Origin: Hyphomicrobium sp.
Lineage (GTDB): Bacteria; Pseudomonadota; Alphaproteobacteria; Rhizobiales; Hyphomicrobiaceae
Length of the DNA stretch: 64,000 nucleotides
Assembly (NCBI GenBank): GCA_003987725.1
Contig: RXJH01000004.1
Coordinates: forward strand, 115,322-179,321
Reading direction: 5' to 3'
The notes below the pieces were generated by a model. It was given only the letters and a program-made list of their open reading frames with translations. It was not told where the DNA came from and ran no database searches. This document shows positions 54,855 to 62,488 of the stretch, in pieces; the first letter of the stretch is position 1; each line of letters begins with the position of its first letter. A program made the translations under genes and the position numbers.

Positions 54855-54901
54855 ATTATTGGGTTTTCGCTGAAGGCGTTCCCTAAACGGACTTCTTTAC
54901 C

Positions 54902-55849
54902 ATGAGGTTCCTATTGGCCCCCGGAGTTTCCGCTCCTGTTCCGATTTTGCCCGCCGGGAAAGATGCGGTTGTCGAAAATTTGCGTTCGCGCATTCTGCAT
55001 ATCGAGCGGCATGCGCCGCGCCGCGGTGCGGTTGCCCCGGAAAGTGCCTCCTTGCCCCGGACGGGACGGCGCGGGGTCTCTTGGGAGCTTGGCTGCCTAG
55101 CGTGCGACGACCTCCTGCCGAGAGGGCTTGAGACGAATGCCCTCCATGAAATCAAGGGGCAGTCTTCTGTCAGTCGCGGCGCTTCGGCGGCGGATTGGAT
55201 GGCGGGGATCGGTTTTGCGGCGCGTCTTGCTGTCCGCCGGATCGATACCTTCGCGGGGGCGCCAGGCGCGAATGCGTCCGCGCCGCTGGTGAAGCCCTGG
55301 GTGCTCTGGTGCTGGCCGCGGCAGCTTGCGGGCGAATTCGGATCTCCGTCGGCCGCGGGTTTGGCGAGCCTCGGCCTCGATCCGTCGCGCCTCCTGATCG
55401 TCGAGACGGCGCGTGCGGGCGACGCGCTGAATGCGATCGAAGAGAGCCTGCGGGCTCAAAGCCTCGCCGTCGTCATCGGCGTTGTCGAAGAGGCGGAGTT
55501 GACGCCGGCGCGCCGCTTGAGCCTTGCGGCCGGGGAAACGGCGACGCCTTGTCTTCTCGTCACACATCCTGCCTCCGAGCCCGCCGGAGCAACGGCCACA
55601 CGATGGCGCGTGAAGCGGATTGCAAGTGCAGCCCAATCTTTCGAGCCGCGGGCGCCCGGAGCTCCGCGCTTTTCGATCGCGCTAGAGCGCTGCCGGGCGC
55701 GTCCCGAAAGCGTCGCGCGCCCCCCTATGTTTCTGGAGTGGAACGATGAAACGCGTCGTTTCGATTTGGCTTCCGTCGTGGCCGATCTTCCGGCTCAAAC
55801 GCGCGGAGCCGGCAGGCCTCCCGTCGGGGCAGCCGTTCGCTCTTATTGA
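54902..55849 (+). CDS. imuA: ImuA, SOS mutagenesis accessory protein
   Basis: The product has 315 residues. It belongs to the ImuA (SulA/RecA-like) family that pairs with ImuB and DnaE2 in damage tolerance; recognisable parts are VENLRSRILHIERHAP, LHEIKGQSSVSRGASAADWMAGIGFAARL, PWVLWCWPRQLAGEFGSPSAAGL, RLLIVETARAGDALNAIEESL and WRVKRIAS. There is no Walker A motif like RecA's. It is the first gene of the SOS cassette and overlaps imuB by 104 bases. Confidence 0.9.
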   Translation: MRFLLAPGVSAPVPILPAGKDAVVENLRSRILHIERHAPRRGAVAPESASLPRTGRRGVSWELGCLACDDLLPRGLETNALHEIKGQSSVSRGASAADWMAGIGFAARLAVRRIDTFAGAPGANASAPLVKPWVLWCWPRQLAGEFGSPSAAGLASLGLDPSRLLIVETARAGDALNAIEESLRAQSLAVVIGVVEEAELTPARRLSLAAGETATPCLLVTHPASEPAGATATRWRVKRIASAAQSFEPRAPGAPRFSIALERCRARPESVARPPMFLEWNDETRRFDLASVVADLPAQTRGAGRPPVGAAVRSY

Positions 55850-57347
55850 GAGCGGTGCGCACGGTCTGGTCATCGTGGCCGTCAATGACGCCGCCGCACG
55901 TCTCGGGATCGAAACGGGCACGTCGCTTACCGACGCCAGGGCGGCGCATCCGGGTCTCTTGTCGCGTCCCGCCGAGCCCGAGAAGGACCGCATTGCGCTT
56001 TTGAAGCTTGCGCGCTGGGCCGGCCGCTACGGTCCGAACCGGCACGTCGACGGCAGCGATGGCTTGTGGATCGATATTACGGGCGTCGCTCATCTCTTCG
56101 GAGGCGAAGAGAATTTGCTCGATGACATGACGCAGCATCTTTTGTCGTTCGGTGTCGCCGTGCAGGCGGGGCTGGCCGATACGCTTGGCGCCGCGCATGC
56201 GCTCGCCCGTTTCGGCTGTCCGCCCGATGCGGCGTGGGCGATGGCGCCGCCCGGTGAAACGCGTGCGGCGATCCGGTTTCTTCCCGTCGAGGCGCTTCGG
56301 CTCGATGCTCCGCGCATTCTGCTGCTGAAGCGATTGGGCCTTCGTCACATCGGGCAGCTCTACGATATTCCGCGCGATAGCTTGGCGCGCCGGTTTCGTT
56401 CCTCCGATGCCGCCGCCGCCGTTCTCGTGCGGCTCGATCAAGCCCTCGGGATGCTGGAAGAGCCGCGCCGACCGATGCAGTCGCCGCCGGTTCTTTCGGT
56501 CGCGCGAGCTTTCGCGGAGCCGCTGATTTCTTCGGAAGCTCTGGAAGCCTTCACGAACGAGCTTGCGGGTGAACTTGCTCTGGCGCTCGCAGCCAAGGAT
56601 CTCGGCGCGCGGGTTCTTCGGCTAGCGTTCTATCGCGCCGACGGCACGAGCGGGACCATAACGGCTGCCATGAGCACGCCTTGCCATGATGCTCGCCACA
56701 TGATGGTGCTGCTCAGCGAGAAATTTTCGAACATCGATGCCGGCTTCGGGATCGACATTCTCCGTCTCGATGCGGTGCGTGCGGGAAGGTGCGAAGCAAG
56801 CCAGAAAGGTTTTGCGTCACCGCAGGGGGCAGCCTTTCGCGATCCGTCGGAGCTTGTCGATCGTCTCGCCAATCGGTTCGGGCGTGATGCGATCACGGTT
56901 TTGCGTCCGCAGGGAAGCCACATCCCGGAACGCGCGGAAATTCGGCTTTCGGCGCTCGATGTTTTGGCGGCTGAAACCTCCGCCTCGCGCGTCGCGACCT
57001 ACGCACCGCCTTGGCCCTATCCGAAGCGATTGCTTCGCCCGGCCTTCATGCTTTCGCGGCCGGAGCCGATCGAAGTCACGGCCGGTGTGCCGGATGGGCC
57101 GCCCGCGAGCTTCATCTGGCGGCGCGTCGAACGTCGTGTGGCGCGTGCGCAGGGACCTGAGCGGATCGCATCCGAATGGTGGCGGACGCTCTATCTCGAT
57201 GCAGATCAGAAGCGGCCGCGCACGCGCGATTACTACCGGATCGAGGACCAGCAAGGCGCGATGTACTGGGTCTTCCGGCATGGCCTTTACGAAGGCGAAG
57301 AGGCAGCTGAGCGGCCTTCCTGGTTTTTGCATGGGCTCTTTGCGTGA
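55746..57347 (+). CDS. imuB: ImuB, Y-family polymerase-like mutagenesis protein
   Basis: The product has 533 residues. It starts MKRVVSIWLPSWPIFRLKR and has HGLVIVAVNDAAARLGIETG, DGLWIDITGVAHLFGGEENL and PDAAWAMAPPGETRA, all typical of ImuB. Y-family polymerases need acidic metal ligands at these positions; ImuB is a catalytically weak or inactive family member thought to bridge DnaE2 and the beta clamp. Its start lies inside imuA. dnaE2 follows after 7 bp. Confidence 0.93.
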   Translation: MKRVVSIWLPSWPIFRLKRAEPAGLPSGQPFALIESGAHGLVIVAVNDAAARLGIETGTSLTDARAAHPGLLSRPAEPEKDRIALLKLARWAGRYGPNRHVDGSDGLWIDITGVAHLFGGEENLLDDMTQHLLSFGVAVQAGLADTLGAAHALARFGCPPDAAWAMAPPGETRAAIRFLPVEALRLDAPRILLLKRLGLRHIGQLYDIPRDSLARRFRSSDAAAAVLVRLDQALGMLEEPRRPMQSPPVLSVARAFAEPLISSEALEAFTNELAGELALALAAKDLGARVLRLAFYRADGTSGTITAAMSTPCHDARHMMVLLSEKFSNIDAGFGIDILRLDAVRAGRCEASQKGFASPQGAAFRDPSELVDRLANRFGRDAITVLRPQGSHIPERAEIRLSALDVLAAETSASRVATYAPPWPYPKRLLRPAFMLSRPEPIEVTAGVPDGPPASFIWRRVERRVARAQGPERIASEWWRTLYLDADQKRPRTRDYYRIEDQQGAMYWVFRHGLYEGEEAAERPSWFLHGLFA

Positions 57348-57354
57348 GGCGCCC

Positions 57355-60300
57355 ATGACCCTTCGCTACGCTGAGCTTCAGGTGACGACGAACTTCTCGT
57401 TTCTGCGAGGTGCGTCTCATGCCGACGATCTCGTCGAACAGGCGAAGGCGCTCGGTCTTTCGGCGATTGCGGTGACTGATCGCAATTCGCTCGCGGGCGT
57501 CGTGCGGGCGTACGTGGCGGCGAAGGCGGAAGATGACAAGCCTGGGATTCGTCTCGTGATCGGCGTGCGCCTCGATCTCGAAGACGCGCCGAGCTTGCTC
57601 GTTTATCCGACGGATCGCGCGGCCTATGGGCGGCTCTGCCGCTTGCTTTCGCATGGGCAACTCAAGGCGGACAAAGGCAAGTGCGTTCTCCATCTCGCCG
57701 ACGTCGCCGCGCATGCGGAAGGCCAGATCTTTATCGCGCTGCCGCCGGAGGATTGGGATTGGCGGGAGGTGACGCTCAGTGCTGCGCGCAGGCCGGTGCC
57801 CGAAATTCAAACCGGAAAGATCATTCCATTTGAATCCGTGCGTGAGCGTTTGGACAGTTCGGCTCCCCCACCCCTAACCCCTCCCCGCAAGGGGGAGGGG
57901 AATCTTGCTCCCTCTCCCCGTTCTTCACGGGGAGAGGATCAGGGTGAGGGGCAGCCTCATGCACCGAACCAGCAAGCGCCCCTCACCCCAGCCCTCTCCC
58001 CATGCCAAGCGCAGAGGCATGGGGAGAGGGAGGTGCTTGAGATATCGCTCGGGCGGATCATAGCGGCAGTCGGCAATGCGCCGCTTTATCTTGCGGCGTC
58101 GCATACGTATCGCGGGGACGACCGGTCACGCATCGCGGCGCTTGCAGCGCTTGGCGACCGGTGCGGCACGCCGATCGTTGCGACCAACGACGTGCTTTAT
58201 CATCATCCCGACTGCCGTCCGCTGCAGGATGTCGTCACCTGCATTCGCGAGAAGACGACGCTTCGCGAAGCGGGCCTCAGGCTCGAGGCCAACGCCGAGC
58301 GCTACATCAAAAGCCCGGAAGAAATGGCGTATCTCTTCAGAGGCCATGAAGCGGCGCTCGCGCGGACGCTCGATATCGTCGAGGCCTGCCGCTTTTCGCT
58401 TTCCGATCTCAAATACGAATATCCGGACGAGCCTGTGCCTCCGGGCAAAACCCCGCAGGAGCACCTCGTCGCGCTAACGTGGAGGGGCGCCGCAAGTCAT
58501 TTTGCCGAGGGCATTCCGGAAAAGGTGCGGGACGCGATCGAGAAAGAACTCAAGCTGATCGGCGAATTGAAGTTCGCGCCCTATTTTCTGACCGTGCACG
58601 ACATCGTCGCCTTTGCGAGATCGAGGGAGATTCTCTGCCAGGGGCGCGGATCGGCTGCGAACTCGGTCGTTTGCTATTGCCTCGGCATCACTGCGGTGAA
58701 TCCGGTCGAGGTCGATCTGCTTTTCGAGCGCTTCATTTCGTCGGCGCGACTCGAGCCGCCCGACATCGACGTCGATTTCGAACACGAGCGGCGCGAAGAG
58801 GTCATTCAATGGATCTACAAGCGCTATGGCCGCCACCGCGCGGGGCTCACTGCAACGGTCATTTCGTATCGCTCGCGATCGGCCGTGCGCGACGTCGGCA
58901 AGGTCTTCGGTCTCTCGGAAGATTCGATCGCGGCTCTTGCCGGCATGGTGTGGGGAACGCATGCGGGTGGCGTGCCGCCGGAGCAGCATGTTCGCGGCGC
59001 GGGGCTCGATCCTACCGATAGGACGCTCGCGGCGGCGATGAAGCTTGCCCAGGAATTGATGGGATTTCCTCGGCATCTATCGCAGCATGTCGGCGGTTTC
59101 GTGCTGACGCGCGGTCCGCTGGTCGAGGTCGTGCCGGTCGGCAACGCGGCGATGGCGGACCGCACTTTCATCGAATGGGACAAGGACGATATCGCAGCGC
59201 TGGGGCTGATGAAGGTCGACGTTCTGGCGCTCGGGATGCTGACGTGCGTGCGCAAGGCCTTCGATCTGATCGCGCAACATCATGACCGGCCGCTCACACT
59301 CGCGACGTTGCCGCGCGGGGACACGGATACTTACGACATGCTGTGCCGCGCGGATTCCATCGGCGTGTTCCAGGTCGAAAGCCGGGCGCAGATGAACATG
59401 CTGCCTAGGCTGAAGCCGCGAAAGTTTTATGATCTCGTCATCGAAGTTGCGATCGTGCGTCCTGGGCCGATCCAAGGCGATATGGTGCACCCTTATCTCA
59501 GGCGCCGCAGTGGACTTGAGACCGTTGCCTATCCTTATCCCAAGGGCGGCGACGAAGACGAACTCAGGAACATTCTCGGCAAAACATTGGGTGTGCCGCT
59601 CTTTCAAGAGCAGGCGATGCGCATCGCGATGGTTGCCGCCCAGTTCGACGACAAGGAAGTCAATGAACTCAGGCGCGCGATGGCGACGTTTCGCCGTGTC
59701 GGCAAGATCGGTCTTCTTGAAGAGAAGATGGTCTCGCGGATGGTCGGGCGAGGCTATGAGCGGGAATTCGCGGAGCGCTGCTTTTCGCAGATCAAAGGCT
59801 TCGGCGAATACGGCTTTCCAGAGAGCCACGCGGCGAGCTTCGCGCTGCTCGTCTATGTGTCGTCCTGGATCAAATGTCATTATCCGGCGGCGTTCGCGTG
59901 CGCGCTTTTGAATTCTCAGCCCATGGGATTTTACGCGCCCGCGCAGATCGTGCGGGATGCGCGCGAGCATGGTGTCGAGGTCCGGGAGGCCGACGTCAAT
60001 TTCTCCGAGTGGCATTCCACATTGGAGCCATCGCTCGACGGGCGAGGTCCGGCTTTGCGGCTCGGATTGCGCCTCATCGACGGCCTCAGCGAGGCTGATA
60101 TTCATGAGGTTCCGGACACCGCTCCGGAGACGAAGCCGGCTTCGCGCAGAAAGCTTCCGACGCTCATTCCGCCTGTACCCGAGAGGCAGAAGCACGGGAC
60201 GAACAGGAGATTTCAAAGCATCCAGGATGTGGCCAAGCGCGGAAGCGTCAGCACGCTCGAGAAGCTTGCAGCGGCGGATGCGTTTCGTTCGCTGGGGCTC

Positions 60301-61008
60301 GATCGCCGGCAGGCGCTCTGGGAAGTCAAGGCACTCGCCAATGCGCCGCCGCTGCCGCTCTTTTCCTGGAGCGAGACGCAGGACACGGGAAAGGAAGCCG
60401 ACGTTCAATTGCCCGCGATGGCTCTCTCGGAACATGTCGTCAATGACTACCAGACGCTGCGCCTATCGCTCAAAGAGCATCCGATGTCGTTTCTGCGCGA
60501 GGATTTTCGCCGCGAGCGCGTGCTCTCCTGCAAGGATTTGCGAGACGTGAAAAACGGCGCTTTCGTCCGGGTGGCGGGCGTTGTGCTCGTCCGGCAAAGG
60601 CCGGGTGCGGGCAATGTGGTGTTCATGACGATCGAAGACGAGACCGGGGTTACGAACGCCATCATCTGGCCGAATATGCTCGAACGCTTTCGCAAAGTCG
60701 TGATGACGTCGCGGCTCATCCTGATCGAGGGCCGCATTCAAAACCAAGTCGAAGAGCACGCAAATATCATTCACGTGGTTTCGACGAAACTGATCGACAG
60801 AAGCGATTGGCTGCTGCGTCTTTCGGAATGGGCGGCGGACATGGACGTGCCGCATGCGAACGCGGATGAGGTGCTTCACCCCGAGCCCGGCTCCGCGCAT
60901 CCGGCCCGAAAGGAGGACCGGCGGATCCATCCGCGGTTCTCACGCGAGCCGAAACCGCGTCATCCGCGCAATGTTCGCATCATTCCGAAATCGCGGGACT
61001 TCCACTAA
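57355..61008 (+). CDS. dnaE2: Error-prone DNA polymerase III alpha subunit DnaE2 (ImuC)
   Basis: The product has 1217 residues; DnaE2 usually has about 1050-1100. The PHP domain begins YAELQVTTNFSFLRGASHADD. The polymerase core has QGRGSAANSVVCYCLGITAVNPVEVD and PDIDVDFEHERREEVIQWIY with the catalytic Asp residues, and a C-terminal OB-fold (VRVAGVVLVRQRPGAGNVVFM). ATG 57355 is used because the frame back to 56737 lies within imuB. Residues about 168-227 are a palindromic repeat read in frame (see the repeat at 57863), which explains part of the extra length. Confidence 0.95.
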   Translation: MTLRYAELQVTTNFSFLRGASHADDLVEQAKALGLSAIAVTDRNSLAGVVRAYVAAKAEDDKPGIRLVIGVRLDLEDAPSLLVYPTDRAAYGRLCRLLSHGQLKADKGKCVLHLADVAAHAEGQIFIALPPEDWDWREVTLSAARRPVPEIQTGKIIPFESVRERLDSSAPPPLTPPRKGEGNLAPSPRSSRGEDQGEGQPHAPNQQAPLTPALSPCQAQRHGEREVLEISLGRIIAAVGNAPLYLAASHTYRGDDRSRIAALAALGDRCGTPIVATNDVLYHHPDCRPLQDVVTCIREKTTLREAGLRLEANAERYIKSPEEMAYLFRGHEAALARTLDIVEACRFSLSDLKYEYPDEPVPPGKTPQEHLVALTWRGAASHFAEGIPEKVRDAIEKELKLIGELKFAPYFLTVHDIVAFARSREILCQGRGSAANSVVCYCLGITAVNPVEVDLLFERFISSARLEPPDIDVDFEHERREEVIQWIYKRYGRHRAGLTATVISYRSRSAVRDVGKVFGLSEDSIAALAGMVWGTHAGGVPPEQHVRGAGLDPTDRTLAAAMKLAQELMGFPRHLSQHVGGFVLTRGPLVEVVPVGNAAMADRTFIEWDKDDIAALGLMKVDVLALGMLTCVRKAFDLIAQHHDRPLTLATLPRGDTDTYDMLCRADSIGVFQVESRAQMNMLPRLKPRKFYDLVIEVAIVRPGPIQGDMVHPYLRRRSGLETVAYPYPKGGDEDELRNILGKTLGVPLFQEQAMRIAMVAAQFDDKEVNELRRAMATFRRVGKIGLLEEKMVSRMVGRGYEREFAERCFSQIKGFGEYGFPESHAASFALLVYVSSWIKCHYPAAFACALLNSQPMGFYAPAQIVRDAREHGVEVREADVNFSEWHSTLEPSLDGRGPALRLGLRLIDGLSEADIHEVPDTAPETKPASRRKLPTLIPPVPERQKHGTNRRFQSIQDVAKRGSVSTLEKLAAADAFRSLGLDRRQALWEVKALANAPPLPLFSWSETQDTGKEADVQLPAMALSEHVVNDYQTLRLSLKEHPMSFLREDFRRERVLSCKDLRDVKNGAFVRVAGVVLVRQRPGAGNVVFMTIEDETGVTNAIIWPNMLERFRKVVMTSRLILIEGRIQNQVEEHANIIHVVSTKLIDRSDWLLRLSEWAADMDVPHANADEVLHPEPGSAHPARKEDRRIHPRFSREPKPRHPRNVRIIPKSRDFH
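57863..58034. repeat. Palindromic repeat element inserted in frame in dnaE2
   Basis: About 172 bp of inverted repeats: CCCTCCCC/GGGGGAGGG around 57879-57900, CCCTCTCCCC with GGGGAGAGG (57910-57937), GGGTGAGGGG with CCCCTCACCC (57942-57988) and CCCTCTCCCC/GGGGAGAGGG again (57991-58030). This is the pattern of the abundant intergenic palindromes of Rhizobiales genomes. Here it is read as Pro/Arg/Gly-rich protein (PPPLTPPRKGEG, QAPLTPALSP) in a loop of the PHP domain without a stop or frameshift. Confidence 0.85.
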
Positions 61009-61010
61009 AC

Positions 61011-61047
61011 GAAAACATCCCCATGCGGGAAGACCCGCACGGGGATG
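61011..61047 (-). terminator. Rho-independent terminator between dnaE2 and a small secreted-protein gene
   Basis: CATCCCC...GCGGG pairs with CCCGC...GGGGATG (61016-61047), a near-perfect 14-base stem; on the minus strand TTTTCGTTT follows. It ends the small secreted-protein gene. Confidence 0.8.
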
Positions 61048-61075
61048 CCGTTAGCCTTCGAAATCGGAACGTCTG

Positions 61076-61333
61076 TTACTTGCAAGCGATCTGCGACGAC
61101 TGGCACTGCGTGCCGAACGTGCCCGGCTTGCAGGACGTGTGGACGGCGCCCTTCGGTTTGCGACCCTTGGCTTCGATGATGTTGGCCAAGCCGTGCGTCG
61201 ACATGATAACCGCGAGGTCGTGGGTGAGACCGTCGCCGATGGCGCCGACCCGCACGCAGTCACCTGCTTGAGCTGCTGCAGACAGTGCAAGCATCGCTGC
61301 AGCTGCAGCAACACCGAGTTTCAATGAGCGCAT
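61076..61333 (-). CDS. Small secreted cysteine-containing protein
   Basis: The product has 85 residues. A clear signal peptide (LKLGVAAAAAMLALSAAAQA) precedes a 62-residue mature protein with four Cys (GDCVRVGAIGDGLTHDL, HTSCKPG, GTQCQSS, ending IACK), likely forming two disulfides in the periplasm. I do not recognise the family. ATG 61333 is chosen; the frame to 61450 extends across the promoter region. A strong terminator follows it. Confidence 0.75.
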   Translation of the reverse strand: MRSLKLGVAAAAAMLALSAAAQAGDCVRVGAIGDGLTHDLAVIMSTHGLANIIEAKGRKPKGAVHTSCKPGTFGTQCQSSQIACK

Positions 61334-61500
61334 TTTCCCCTCCGAAAAATCAGATCTTCCGCGGCGGAACCTAGTCGAGCGTCCAAGCGAAAAACAGCCG
61401 ATGTTGCTATGGTATGCATAAGGAAGAGCTAGGCGTGCCGGAATTGCCACTCGGCCGCAAACCTTACGAATTGGTGATAATTCGAGCGAGGATTGAGTTC

Positions 61501-61926
61501 ATGGAAGAAAAGACCAAGCAGCCGAGTTTCGGCAGATTCGATATCGGCGAGGTTGCCGCGTCGTTTCCGGATTCGGCGGCGACGCTTCTGGTGGATCGCT
61601 ATCTCACGAACCGCGATGCGGCGAGCGCGCGCGTGTTCAGGGTCTACAAACCGACTCCGCCGCACTATCACGCGACGTGCGATGAATATCTTTACGTGTT
61701 CTCCGGCCGCGGCACGTTCTGGATGAACGATGCCTCGACGATCGGAGAGTTCGGTCCCGGGCAATTGCTGTTCTTCGAGAAGGGAACCGTGCATGCGCTG
61801 CCGGACATACTCGAAGAGCCGGTTGTGTTTTTGTCCGTCGATACGCCCCGGCGCGATCCCAAGGATATTATTTTCGTCAATCCCGAGGACGGCACGCCGG
61901 AGAGCTTCGTTCAGCAGAGCTATTGA
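61501..61926 (+). CDS. Cytosolic single-domain cupin protein
   Basis: The product has 141 residues, with no signal peptide. The cupin barrel is marked by PPHYHATCDEYLYVFSGRGTFWM (metal-binding His/His/Glu) and GPGQLLFFEKGTVHALP (last His). A sugar- or small-molecule isomerase, epimerase or dioxygenase role is typical of such folds, but nothing fixes the substrate. ATG 61501 is used; the frame to 61414 lacks a good start context. It is tail-to-tail with the next cupin gene. Confidence 0.8.
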   Translation: MEEKTKQPSFGRFDIGEVAASFPDSAATLLVDRYLTNRDAASARVFRVYKPTPPHYHATCDEYLYVFSGRGTFWMNDASTIGEFGPGQLLFFEKGTVHALPDILEEPVVFLSVDTPRRDPKDIIFVNPEDGTPESFVQQSY

Positions 61927-61938
61927 TCGGCTGGACGA

Positions 61939-62388
61939 TTATTCCGGCGCTTTTTCCGGCACCGAGGTCGGTAGGCCTTCGGCACCCATATAGACGACGA
62001 AGAGCCGGACCATGTCGGTCCCCGTGTTTGTTCCCTGGTGCGTTTCGTTGATCGCCTCGGCGAACGCTTCGCCCGATTTGAAGGTGCGTTTGCCCTTGGC
62101 TCCGTAGTCGACGGTCATCTCTCCTTCCATGATCATCCCGACCAGGGGAATGCCGTGCTTGTGCCAGCCAGTTGACGCGCCCGGCGAAAGATTGACGAGG
62201 GTCGCGGTGATCTTTGCCGGCGCCGCAGTCGGGTAGACGATGGGCTCGCCGACGACCGTCTTTGTCGTTTCAAGGAGAGGAACGACACTTATCGAGGGTG
62301 CAAGGGCCAGGGCGGTCGCGGCGCCGAGGCCGAAGAGCGCCGGTGCACCCAACGTGATCAGGACTTTTTTTCTTATGGAAATAGGCAT
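61939..62388 (-). CDS. Exported or membrane-anchored cupin protein
   Basis: The product has 149 residues. An N-terminal hydrophobic segment (KVLITLGAPALFGLGAATALALA) exports or anchors it; the rest is a cupin barrel with TGWHKHGIPLVGMIMEGEMTVDYG (His/His, then Glu) and AINETHQGTNTG (His). It would act in the periplasm. Function unknown. ATG 62388 is chosen; ATG 62397 adds three residues. It is divergent from the gamma-glutamyltransferase gene. Confidence 0.8.
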   Translation of the reverse strand: MPISIRKKVLITLGAPALFGLGAATALALAPSISVVPLLETTKTVVGEPIVYPTAAPAKITATLVNLSPGASTGWHKHGIPLVGMIMEGEMTVDYGAKGKRTFKSGEAFAEAINETHQGTNTGTDMVRLFVVYMGAEGLPTSVPEKAPE

Positions 62389-62488
62389 CTTGTGCACCCA
62401 TGTGTTTCGCCACCGATGACCTGACCTTAATCTTGCTTTTTGTGGTCCGGCGAAAGTGTTATTCGCTCGGTTTGCCTACGGGGATTGG

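Noticed and set aside
56737-57354. Longer dnaE2 start inside imuB
   Set aside because: The upstream segment is the imuB gene read in another frame and has no DnaE2-like sequence; ATG 57355 has the expected PHP-domain start.
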